Below are positions 10,625 through 21,130 of a DNA stretch of 64,000 bases, piece by piece (the stretch's first letter is position 1; every line of letters starts with the position of its first letter). The DNA is from Microcebus murinus (lineage: Eukaryota > Chordata > Mammalia > Primates > Cheirogaleidae). The DNA is taken from assembly GCF_040939455.1 (NCBI RefSeq), contig NC_134106.1, forward strand, positions 85,567,001-85,631,000, read 5' to 3'. The position numbers were made by a program, and so were the translations under genes. A model generated the notes under the pieces. It did no database searches. It saw nothing but the letters and a program-made list of their open reading frames with translations, and had not been told where the DNA came from.

Positions 10625-12034
10625 TACATATATAGTTTAATTTGGTTAATCATTAACTATATAAAATATATAAATAGATACTTTTAATTGATTCAAGAAG
10701 GAAATCAGCATTGAGTCTTAGAACATAAGCCAGCCCCTCCCCTTGCCCCAGCCTTGTGCTCCTGGTTCCAATTTGCTTCAACCAGCAATTTAAGAAACTC
10801 CCCAAAGGAGCCTATCACACATGCTAACTCCTGGTAATGCTAGATAGGCCTGCAACTCAAAAAACAGAAACAAAAACAAAAAAAAAAGGTCAATTCTTTA
10901 GTTAAATCTTCAGAAAATACTATAGCTTCCTGCTGGCCAGCTCTTCAAATGTAATAATCTGCTCTGTTGAAATAGAACCCTGAAATAGACACCAGCACTT
11001 TGGGCTTACAAATGCCCCTTATTTCAAATGTTATTTGTCCCTAGAACATTTCTGTTTCATTTATAGAGAGTATAAGGTTACAAGGCCAATTACAATTTAA
11101 CAAATAGAAGTTACAAGTTTCTTTTTAATTCTGTCAGCCACTTGGGTTGTAACGAATCATAATTTTCAGTCCTCTATTAATTTTCTGCTATATTAAAACC
11201 TCACTATCTTGTTAAGTAGAATTTATTATAAAAATTACACACAAAAGCTTTTATTAGTATAATTGCAGCCAGAAACCATAGAAATATAATTTATATAAAT
11301 ATAACTTTATGAATATTCAATGTGTATTTATATGAACCTATTATAGTTTTTTATTATCTCAGTTATACAATATGATAAAGTTACAGAAGTATACCTAGAA
11401 TTATTTCTGTATCTTAGACTGTTGTCTATTTGACAGTAAATCCAAATGGAGGTGCTGACAATATGTTTTCTTCCACAGGGTAATTTACCAAAACATTGAA
11501 ACAACAGAAAATGTTAGGAATCTAACTGCTTCTGTGGCCAATTTTACCATTATGTTAATACCATATGGATTTTTTGATACTTGGCACATTGCAGAAAACT
11601 TGAAGTAAAACTTCTGCTGAAATTAATATTATATGGCTTTCTGGGGTTCTAATAACAGTGTGCCTCCTAATACTCCTGGAAATCTGCCACGGCATTAAGC
11701 ACTGACACTTGGAGGAGGCAGGGGATATTAACACCAAATTAAAATTCATAAATAACCTCAAACTTTAATTTGAGGCTGTGGAGTCAATGTCTCTACCTCC
11801 AAGTATTTTCTGAACTAAGTTGCTTCATATTTTCTTCCCTCCACCCCACTCCCCACCCTTAAGTCAGCCAGCCCAAGAAATCAAGGAACTGAGTGGTAAA
11901 CCACACACTGGACCAGCAGCCTCCATTGACGCATTAATGGCACTACTTATTAAAGGACACCTTCACCAATCAGATGTGATACATAGGCTTAAAAAAAAAA
12001 AGGAAAAAAGGACACCACCAGTTGAATGCAACTA
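10625..12034. other. No recognised feature
   Basis: AT-rich DNA with short A-runs near 10880 and 11990. Nothing is recognised except homopolymer tracts. Small frames at 11555-12038 have no support. Confidence 0.4.
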
Positions 12035-12111
12035 TTAGGTTGGTGCAAAAGGAATTGTGGATTTGGACTGTGAATTTTAAATCCTTATAACTAGGCTCAA
12101 ACACATCTTTA

Positions 12112-13161
12112 TTAATCAAAATAGGAACGATTATAATCAACACATCTTTTGTCATGAGAAATAAGCTTGTCTATTACTATAGCATAAAAATCTGTGCTTT
12201 GGGTTTCAACAAACTCTCAGAAAGCATTTTCTGCATCCTGCTGGTTGTGGAAGCATTTTTCCCTGCAAAAAGTTTTTGAGATGCTTGAAGAAGTGGCAGT
12301 TGGTTGGCAATAGGTCGAGTGAATATGGCAGATGAGGTGAAACTTCATAGCCCAATTTGCTCAACTTTTGAAGTGTTGGTTATGCCATATGGCGTCAGGC
12401 TTCGTTGTGGAGAAGAACTGGGCCCTTTCTGTTGACCGATGCAGGCTGCAGGCGTTGCAGTTCTCTGTGCATCTCATCGATTTGCTGAGCATACGTCTCA
12501 GTTACAATGGTTTCCCCAGGATTCAGAAAGCTGCAGTGGATCAGACCGGCAGCAGACTACCAAACGGTGACCATGACCTCCATGGCCTTTTTTTTGGTGC
12601 AAGTTTGGCTTTGGGAAGTGCTTTGGAGCTGCTTCTCAGTTCAACCCCTGAGCTGTTCAATGCCAGTTGTTGTATAAAACCCACTTTCATCGCATGTCAC
12701 AATCTGATGGAGAAATGGTTTGTTGTGGCTGTGTACGAGAAGAGAACACCACACTTTCAAAATGAAATGATTTTTTTGATTTTTCAGTCAACTCACGAGG
12801 CAGCCACTTACTGAGCTTTTTCACCTTTCCAATTTTCTTCAAATGTCAAATGACTGTAGAATGGTCAACATCTGTTTAGTTCTTTGGCAACTTCTCATGT
12901 AGTTGTAAGAGGATTATTGGCTTCAATGATTACTCTCAATTGGTCGTTGTCAACTTCCCATGGCCTGCCACTGCGCTCCTCACCTTCAAGGCTCTCATCT
13001 CCTTCGCAAAACCTCTTGAACCACCACTGCACTGTGCATTCGTTAGCAGTTCTTGGGCCAAATGTGTGTTGACGTTGTGAGTTGTCTCCACTGCTTTACA
13101 ACCCATTTTGAACTCAAATAAGAAATTGCTTGAATTTGCTTATGTCTGACATCATTTCCAT
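12112..13161 (-). pseudogene. Mariner transposase pseudogene (Hsmar1-like, DD34D family)
   Basis: On the reverse strand the relic starts at an ATG at 13161 (MEMMSDISK...) and ends at TAA 12112-12114 after a 'VDYNRSYFD'-type tail. The 1050-bp span is close to the 343-codon Hsmar1 transposase. A stop appears after about 14 codons and frameshifts follow in the helix-turn-helix region. Around the first catalytic aspartate the text VTCDE is kept. At the second, the expected HDN reads HN followed by a stop. At the third, the expected PTDY reads PTNC. So it has lost at least two of three catalytic residues as well as its frame. The 148-codon forward frame over 12368-12814 is antisense shadow. Identity to Hsmar1 is from memory, not from a search. 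Confidence 0.85.
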
Positions 13162-13289
13162 AGTCTAAAAAAAAATAATTATAAAATGAACAACAAGTAA
13201 TAAGTCATTAGCAAAAACACATAAAGAGAGAAATGCGCATTAAAATGATGCATAACATAATCACATTTATTTAAGAGTGTATTCTAGTA

Positions 13290-13500
13290 ATCTACTTATG
13301 TATTGATGGGCATTTGCGGGGAGTGGGGGTGAAGGGAAGGGGGTAAACCCACAGCTAATGAAAACGGGGCACACTGTATGGGGGAAGGACACACTTGTAG
13401 CCCTGGTTTGGGCGAGGCAAATGCATTTCATGTAACCAAAATGTATGTATCCCCATAATATCCTGAATTAAACAAAATAAAAAAAAAATTAATTTAAAAA
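13290..13500 (+). mobile_element. L1 3' end inserted in the mariner
   Basis: A short, 5'-truncated L1 tail with 'ATGTATCCCCATAATATCCTG' type 3' UTR wording and an A-rich end. It is flanked by a 17-bp target duplication: AAGAGTGTATTCTAGTA at 13273-13289 and AAGAATGTATTCTAATA at 13501-13517, with two mismatches. It is younger than the mariner it interrupts. Confidence 0.85.
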
Positions 13501-13660
13501 AAGAATGTATTCTAATATCAAACAGCAAATTTCAACAATGCCAAAACTGCAATTACTTTTGCACCAACCTAGTAGCAGTTTGGCTAAATAGGGACTGCTT
13601 ATCCTTTACATACTTTGCACGGAATGGCTAAGACACAGATAAACATCCCCTGGGGGACTT

Positions 13661-14026
13661 TGAAAGAGCAGATTCTTTTTTTTTTTTTTTTTTTTTGAGA
13701 CAGAGTCTCACTTTGTTGCCCAGGCTACAGTGAGTGCCGTGGCGTCAGCCTGGCTCACAGCAACCTCAATCTCCGGGGCTCAGCGATCCTACTGCCTCAG
13801 CCTCCCGAGTAGCTGGGACTACAGGCATGCGCCACCATGCCCGGCTAATTTTTTGTATATATATTTTTAGTTGGTCAATTAATTTATTTCCATTTTTGGT
13901 AGAGACGGGGTCTCGCTCAGGCTGGTTTCGAACTCCTGACCTTGAGCAATCCGCCCGCCTCGGCCTCCCAAAGTGCTAGGATTACAGGCGTGAGCCACCA
14001 CGCCCGGCCTGAAAGAGCAGATTCTT
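13661..14026 (-). mobile_element. Strepsirrhine Alu, antisense, with perfect target duplication
   Basis: Body at 13678-14009, reverse strand: T-run (the poly-A tail), right arm, middle linker with 'TGTATATATATTTTTAGTTG', left arm ending GGCCGGGCG on the reverse strand. The flanking target duplication TGAAAGAGCAGATTCTT (13661-13677 and 14010-14026) is perfect over 17 bp, which suggests a fairly recent insertion. RNA polymerase III A/B-box-type sequence would lie in the left arm, near 13990. Confidence 0.95.
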
Positions 14027-14349
14027 AATAAGCTCATCACTTACAGAGGGTGAACACCTGCCTAGGAACAGAAAAATAAAAGGCAGGGCCATCATACGAA
14101 GGCATTTCTCTTCCGTGTAACTTCCCAGGCCACGCTCCCCAGGTGACTGCTGCCCAGGAGGTAGGGCAGCAGAGCAGGACTGAGAGAGGCTAAGGCTGCA
14201 TTTGCCCAGAGGAGCATCTTATACTAAGGGAGCCTGGGAAAGAGAAGGAGAATGGCTCAAGGAAAGAACTCAGCTTTCTTTTTCAGGATACATTTTGGAC
14301 CCTGGGCAGTGAAAAGAATGATTCTCTTCAAAATGTGACTTCTACGCAG

Positions 14350-14659
14350 CAGTCCATCCCCAACCTTTTTGGCACCAGGGACTGGTTTCATGGAAGATGA
14401 TATTTCCACAGACCCGGGTATAGGGGAGAGGTGGGGGATGGTGGGGCAGAGCTCAGGCTGGGATGCCAGTGATGGGGAGTAGCTGTGAGTGCAGAGGAAG
14501 CTTCCCTCACTCACCTCCTGCTGTGGCCTGCCCTCTCCCTGCTTCCTAAATTACATGGAAGACAATTTTTCCATGGATGGGGGTGGCGTGGCCCTTGTGG
14601 CCTGGTCCCTAACAGGCCACGGACTAGTACCAGTCCACAGCCTGGGGGGTGGGGACCAC
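14350..14659 (+). mobile_element. MER1-like hAT-Charlie MITE
   Basis: Starts CAGTCCATCCCCAACCTTTT and ends with the inverted partner '...GGGGGGTGGGGACCAC'. The interior has 'ggcaccagggactggtttcatggaagatgat' and 'cctaacaggccacggactagtaccagtcca', typical of MER1-type Charlie-derived MITEs. No transposase is present. Confidence 0.85.
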
Positions 14660-16379
14660 AGTTCTACAGGATGTATTTTTTTAAGACAGTCTACACACGT
14701 GTGCACTCACACACACATACACAGACACACATTCCGGAGGACATCTTTGGATAGGTATGCGATCTATGTCTATGCAAACATGCTTGAAGTTGCTTTCACA
14801 CTTTTCAAGAGCTGACTGTCACTTTTCAGGATGTATGTTAATCCCAAATGTAATAGACAGAATGAGAAAAAAAAAAAACAGTCATCTTGTTGTTGTTTTA
14901 TTTTCTATGCTACAGACCATAAAATCAGTATACAAAATTGAAAGCAAAATTATGATACACAAATGTTGGCAGTAGGCCTTAAGGAATGACTTTCTCTGGG
15001 AGCTAGCTGTAAAACTAAGCCTATTTTGTTTATGAAAAAATATGACTTGCATCTTCAAATATAACAGGGAGGTTAATTATATTTTGGAGATGTTATTTTA
15101 GTTCATGTAAGTTTGCACAATGTTTGCAGTCTCCAAGTAGAATAATAGTTCCCAGACAGATGGCTGGAAAGATTGACATTTAGAAAAGCAATTTCGCCAT
15201 GCACTGTTTCAGGGTAAAGGCCTAGGCTAAACAGTTGTGCCAAAGTTCTGGGCCATTATAAATCCAGAATGTAGCCATGGGAGAGGGAGGCTAACAATGA
15301 CAAAAGTTCTAGTTAAAACACAGGCATAAACTGGTGCATTAGAGAGAGACTGGGAGCCCATAGCTCAAGTCCTTAAGGAAAAAGGGGGAGTTGCAGGAAG
15401 TTTTGTCCATTGTAGCAACAAGAATGACGACGAGAGAAAGTTTTTGATCTTCAAAGAAAGAGAGTGTTTTGAAGGGGAAGGATAACGTTTCAAAGTTCCC
15501 CTGGTGACAACGTCTGCCCCCCGGAAACCTGAGCTGTCACCCACAGAGGCTGGGATGGCCGTGATGAAAGTGAATTTGGACCATATCACAAATTCAGATG
15601 AAAATGGTACGAATTTTTGTAATTAATAAATTCGATTTTCATCATTAGAGTCTGAACTCTAATTGACTAACGTAATTGTCGATGAATAATACACATTGTA
15701 GCCATATTCTCTTGGCAAATAGTTTAGCAAATTACCTAAAGGAAGCCACTTTGCTTCTGTGAGGAAGCAACTTGGTTGCTGTATATGTATGATTCTGATT
15801 GTGTGGCTGCTATGGCTTTGCTGTGGTGCTATGACACAGTTATTTAGGGGTGCGCAGTGCAATTGCATCATTTCATTTCAGCAGAAGTCACTTGCACAGA
15901 GAATTATCTCAGAATGAAAAGAGGAAACCAAGAGGGAAGGCAGTAGGTGGGTGGGAGAGTCTGATGGAGATATTTAGGAGGGGACTTTTGGGAGATGAGA
16001 GTTAAGGCCAGGAAGACGGAACCTTGTCAGGAAGACCTCTCTTTCTTCCTGGGAGCTCACTCAAAGTGGTGAGACTTAACCAGTTCCAAGGAGAAAATCA
16101 TTCTTTAAAAATATTTATTTTTTCAATTCTTAGTCTCTCTATTCCCCATTATTATTCCATTGGTGAAGTTTTCCTAGGTTCTACCATCTCTGCTAAGAGG
16201 AATCAGGGAACTTTCGTATTCACACATGCCCAGGGAGAGCAGGTACAGGTGATGTCCCTACGCTGTACCTGCCAGGGGCCAGGGAGATAGCAGAGGTTCA
16301 CTGGGGGGAAGAAACCTCAGTGGCAGAATTACACCCGGTTTTCCACTGTCCCTTCCTGCCAGGAGACACAAGATGACTC
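14660..16379. other. Mostly unique DNA with a short CA-rich run
   Basis: A (CA)-rich patch sits at 14706-14733. The remainder has no recognised repeat. 15600-15900 includes several TAATT/ATTGCATC-type motifs and is repeat-free, but conservation cannot be judged from one sequence. Small frames (15365-15871, 16024-16290) have no support. Confidence 0.45.
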
Positions 16380-17620
16380 CATCCACCTTTTTGGTTTTAA
16401 CTGCCCTCCACACTACAGTATCCCTCAAATCATCATTTTTAACCCAGATTTCTCATTGGTAGTCCCAGCTCCACTGAAAATTTCTGCAGACATCTAAACA
16501 CTCTCTGTTTGAAACAGAACTCATGGTGTCACCTCTCCTAACTAGATGTACTCCTCTTCCTAGATATTCTTTCCTAATTTGTGGCTCCAGCATCCCCCAG
16601 GCACCCAAGTCATCTGACACACACAACCAGTGCCACACCCTTCCATTTTTTCTGCCCTGTCCCCTCACCTGCCCTTTCTTCTCCATTCCACGTCTCATCA
16701 TCACACACCTGGGCCATTTTCCCAAATTTCAACTTTTCGGATCTATTCACTAGCCCCTTACCAGAGAGAATTTTCACAAATGCAGAACACTCACCTGCTT
16801 GAAATCATCCAAACTCCAGATCGCCTGAGAATAAACACCAACTCTGTTGCATAGCCCAGAAAGCCCATGATTTTCTGGCCCCAGCCAATACCCCTCCTTG
16901 TCACTGGCCTCAGACTCCACAAGGCAGCAGTCCTAAAGGGGTGGCAGACCCCCAAACACAGATTGCTGTTGTGTGCCTCTGTGTCTCCCATATACTACCC
17001 CCATTTCCAGAGATGGCTTGTCCTTGTCTTGATTGCAAACTTATTCATACTTTAAATTTTGCTAAAACATTACCCTGAATCTGCCTGGCAGAGTCAATTG
17101 CTACATTACATATATGATTTACCCATGGCTGGGTCCCCATGTCAGCTGACTTCCAACTCTGTCCTGCCAGTGGGAGGCACTGGAGAGAGGGTAGCAGGTG
17201 GGAGGAGAATTTCTCCCTGTTGTGCCACCTTTAGCAGCATCTCCAGTGGCACCTGTGCTTCATCCATGGCCCCTTTTCTCCTGAGCAGGCTGGCCAGATT
17301 CCTAGTTGCATCTCACCCCAGAGGTCTGATGACACCACCTCCCACCTACAGGCTGCAGTAGCTCCTGGCACTTGCCAATCTCTGGTCAAGTCACTGTCTT
17401 CTGTTTGAATATTCAGTTCTTCCATCATCTCTTTAATCAACCCCCTGCATGAATGAAAGTCCTTTACTTTTAAATACTCAGAGTGGCTCTGTTTCCCTAT
17501 TTGGATCCTGATTTACACAGTATCTTACACAACTTTGTAGTATGGACACTTAACCCAGTGCCAGGCACATTGTGAGAGCTCAGAAAATGTTTATGCACTT
17601 ATGGAATGGATAGAAGAAGA
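16380..17620 (+). mobile_element. L2 LINE relic, broken by another old repeat
   Basis: 16440-16920 follows the 3' half of L2 ('cccagctccactgaaaat', 'gaactcatggtgtcacctc', 'cctcagactccacaaggcag'). The very 3' end at 17510-17620 ('agtgccaggcacattgtgagagctcagaaaatgttta') is the L2 terminus. Between about 17110 and 17510 lies a different old repeat ('ccatggctgggtccccatgtcagctgacttccaactctgtcctgccagtgggag') that I recognise as repetitive but cannot name. No frame is open. Confidence 0.65.
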
Positions 17621-17716
17621 AAGTTAACCAACAGAGGTTGTGAAGAAAATACAGATAGGACTGAGAAAGGGATGAAATGAGAATGGAAGAAAGAGAAAGA
17701 CATCAGAAATGAAGCC

Positions 17717-18924
17717 CGGCGACTGGCCTACCAGAAAAGGAGGGAGAGCATCCCTAAGGCAGCCAGACACTGCTGGGGCAAGATCATGGCCAAAAACAAC
17801 AAGAATATGCCCTTCAAGCTCAAGTCCAAAGCCTGCCATGACCTCTCTGTGCTCTAGGCAACCAGAGCCATGCAGATGTCCCCCTAATGGACATTACTGA
17901 TGGCCGTTGGGACCAATAATCCATATTAGATTGAATACTTAAGTATTGTTAGATGTGGCTTCCCCCATTGCAGCCGGGAACTAACGTGTTAACCTCATGG
18001 GCAACATGATGCATGAGAAATGAAAGATCTTTGTAGAAAGTCAGTCAGGATAAGCCTGACCTTACTGCTTGAACACCCAAGACTCATTAGAGGATGTATT
18101 TGGTGTTCACATGTGTTTCTTTTCTCCTTTGGATAGCAGAGAATGGGAACTTACAAAAGAATACCTAGAACAAGAACTTCTCATCATTGAAATTTCATGC
18201 AGTGTTCTGATGTGTGACTTTGAGGCCAATGGGTCATCAACAAATACAGGACAAGTGACAAGGGTTTATGCAAAGGAAGGAAGACTTTCTATATGCCTTA
18301 TATCTGTGGACCTAGAATTGTAGAACTGAGCTCATCAAAATTCTGACTCTTATTGCTCCGTCTGTGAAAAGAAATTGCTGGAAACTAAAGCTTAGCAAAC
18401 AATTTTTGTTCAATGCCCACAGAGTCTTGTAGAATTGAGAACTGATACATGTACCACTTATATGTTCAAAAATTATATCTTTACCTATGTGTCTTACAGG
18501 TTTTTATTTAAGGGAAAATTATTTGAATCAAATTCTACTTAGTCAAACCACATTTATGTTTTATTATTTTTGCAATCATGGAGCCATCATAAAAATATTT
18601 TTAATCTGAATTTATTGATAGACTGGAGTATAAAATGTCAATTTTAAAAAGATAATCAAAGTCTGAATTTTGATAAAACTTCTAGTACTTTGGGCTGACT
18701 CTTATATGCCACAGCTCTGCTCTATTTATTATTATTTTGCAAAATAACCATTTTAACATTTGATAAAGCATATTTATGAACACATTTCTTAATAAGAAAA
18801 ATGTTCATTTTATTACCATTTTCTATCTTTTTTTATTACCATTTTCTATCTTTTTCAAAATATGCAAGTTTTTACCTATATGTCATATAATAAAAAAATA
18901 AAATTTTTCAGAAAAAAAAAAAAA
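17717..18924 (+). pseudogene. Processed pseudogene of an unidentified mRNA, mostly 3' UTR
   Basis: This is a retrocopy by structure. It ends in an A-run (18911-18924) after AATAAA signals near 18889-18901, and it is flanked by a 12-bp target duplication AGAAATGAAGCC (17705-17716 and 18925-18936). It is 5'-truncated. The first 46 codons stay open to TAG at 17855-17857 and include the basic string KRRESIPKAARHCWGKIMAK; after that comes about 1 kb that reads as 3' UTR. I do not recognise the parent gene from the short coding tail. A 23-bp tandem duplication occurs at 18811-18855. An 84-codon forward frame (18069-18323) lies in the UTR part. Confidence 0.75.
18811..18855. repeat. 23-bp tandem duplication in pseudogene UTR
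   Basis: The unit TATTACCATTTTCTATCTTT occurs twice in a row with a T-run spacer, period 23. It could be a copy error in the retrocopy or a feature of the parent UTR. Confidence 0.85.
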
Positions 18925-19204
18925 AGAAATGAAGCCTGAATGCCCAGCCTTGTGTGCAGTAAGGATTGGGATGCCAAGAGGAGAAATAGGGAGTCTACAA
19001 GAAGACATGGTTGACAAGAAAAAGAAATCACCAGGGATTCGGTTTTGGTTATTAAAAATGTTTCAACAGTCTACTGTCCCAATACATACTAGTTCTATAT
19101 ATTTTATAATTTAAATCTTCTAGTAATTATCCTTTAGGGAGCTCAAAACTTCAAGAGCTTCCATGTACAGAAGTGGATTTTTTTTTCTGAACTCTACTGA
19201 AAAA

Positions 19205-19520
19205 CTCTCTCTCTTTTTCTTACTTGAGACATAATTCACATACTATATTAATTCGACTATTTAAAGATTGTACAAGTTAGTAATTTTTGCATATTCACAA
19301 AATTGTACAGCCATCACCACTATTTCCAGAACACTTTCCACCCAAAAAGAAAGCTCATAACCAATAAAACTCTCTTTCCCCCTCCCTCCAGCCTTTGACA
19401 ACCACTGATCTACTTTCTGTCTTTATGGATTTGCCTTGGACATTTCATGTAAACGGAATCATGCAATACATTTTGTTGTTGTTTCTAGCTTTTTTCATCT
19501 TGGCTAAGTTTTAATATTAA
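19205..19520 (-). mobile_element. L1M 3' region fragment, antisense
   Basis: Characteristic antisense L1M order: 'cacaaaattgtacagccatcaccac', 'tttccagaacactttcc', 'acaaccactgatctactttctgtctttatgg', 'catgtaaacggaatcatgcaata'. No open frame. Confidence 0.8.
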
Positions 19521-20690
19521 TTTAACATCCATTATTAAGTTTAAATTTCAATCAACAGTGTAATGGAAATATAAATATTGTTTTGATAAGATCCTAAATG
19601 CAATTTTAAAGACACAAGGATGGAGGAGGCTTAATACTAATTAAACTTACAGAAAAACCACATGCTGAGTTTCTCAAAACTGTGCATATTGTCTAGCACT
19701 AAAGTTTTCTTCCTGCTGATTAATTAAAATGACTGTCTTTATAATTTTTATCTCTCTTTGCTCAAAAAATATACTTAGGAGGATTTTTAAACCCTTGTAA
19801 TAAATGTGATCATAATTGTGCATAGCCCTCATGGAAGCGTCATTATTTTCTCTTTTCACCAAACTGAAAGATACCTTTTTGCAAGAGTGATATCTAGTCC
19901 TCATCTTAAGACATCTTCAGGTTCCACTGGGCCTTACCCCATGTGTTTTTTTTGTCAGCTGCAGGTAGTTGGTGTCTGGTTTTCCAGTGACTGAATATGG
20001 CCTTGTGGGGAGAAGTGGTGTTCTCCTTATTGTTATGATACTCTTTATATGAGTAATAGGAACCCCAAGTCTATCCCTAGTGGAAATCATCTCATAAATG
20101 TCAAAATGTGTAATTTTTTGCAAGCCACACTTGCAAGTCTATCTGGCCTCTTGTCACTGTTCTGCAAACAACTATCTCTTGGCCCAGAGCTAAATCCAGA
20201 GACAAGGTTTCATTCTTCTGTGGCTAGAAACCTAGTTCTCTAAAATCTAAGAAAACACACTCTACAAAAATAAAAAATAATTATGCATGCACCTATGAAA
20301 GTATGCATGAAGCTATTTGTCGAAGATTAGAGTAATTCAAGCCATCACATACCATTGGTACTATATACCAATTACATAGCTACAGTATGCAAAACACAGT
20401 GCTAGGTTTTCAGGGTTACAAAGCTGAATTCGATTCCAGAGCTGTGCTCAAGAACTTAAAATGCTACTGCAAGCAAAACTAAGCCATTAGCTAGCTTCTA
20501 GTTCTAGTTCTTAAATAAGATGAAGTAGGGATACCTGGCTGGTTCTCCGGGGATGGTGCCAGGTGGGATCTCGGTGTGGGTTGGTTCTGCTGTTGGAACA
20601 CTGGTCACTGATCCCCCCACCCTGATTTCCTGCCACTACCCATTGTCCAAACCGAGCCAGAAATCAGGGTCAAGACATTCAGGCTTCCCT
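19521..20690. other. Mostly unrecognised sequence
   Basis: No clear repeat except a faint 'caaaacacagtgctaggttttcagggttacaaa' passage at 20388-20440, which resembles an old dispersed L2/CR1-type repeat. No gene support. Confidence 0.4.
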
Positions 20691-20696
20691 ATTTTC

Positions 20697-21130
20697 TTTT
20701 ATTTATTTATTTATTTATTTTTTTATTTATTTCATCATGTTATGGAGGTACAAATATTGTTAGGGTTACAAATATTGCCCCTGCCCCCCTTCTTGCCCCC
20801 CTCCCTGCCCCCCTCCCTCCCCCCGATGTGTCCAGTCCCCCGGTGGTGTGCATCACACACGTTATGGAAGCATACACCCCTTTCCTCCTCCCCCCTACCG
20901 CCTGCCCATCACCCAATAAAAAGTTTTGTTTTGATTTTTTTTTTGACATTTTGGTTACATTGTATATCCTTGCCTCTCCCTAAGAAGGGTTAGAGTTATG
21001 CCCTTCCCTTCGAAAATACTTGCCACCTCCCTAAGATTTCAAAGTAGAAACTGAATTCCATGGGACATTCCCATCCCTTTCCGTCTCTTACGCCCATCCC
21101 CCACCCCCATATTCCCCTAGAGCTCTAGCA
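20697..21130 (-). mobile_element. L1-related 3' end, antisense (approximate)
   Basis: A T-rich run (TTTA repeats) is followed by 'catgttatggaggtacaaatattg' and C-rich 'ccctccctgcccccctccctcc', the reverse complement of the G-rich, poly-A-ended strepsirrhine L1 3' UTR type. The right border is uncertain and the homology may extend further. Several short frames here are C-rich artefacts. Confidence 0.6.

Larger units (their letters stand above)
12035..13571 (-). mobile_element. Hsmar1-like mariner, nearly full length, interrupted by L1 tail
   Basis: The left terminal inverted repeat starts TTAGGTTGGTGCAAAAGGAA, next to a TA. The right end is its complement (CTTTTGCACCAACCTA). Removing the L1 tail and one target copy (13290-13517) leaves about 1.3 kb, the expected size of Hsmar1-type mariners. 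The transposase relic is on the reverse strand (12112-13161). The terminal repeats match the Hsmar1/MADE1 type well. It is non-autonomous now because the transposase is broken. Confidence 0.88.

Noticed and set aside
12368..12814. 148-codon forward frame
   Set aside because: It is the complement of the mariner transposase relic on the other strand.
13678..14009. RNA polymerase III gene or tRNA
   Set aside because: It is an Alu SINE; no separate tRNA fold or functional 7SL gene was seen in the window.
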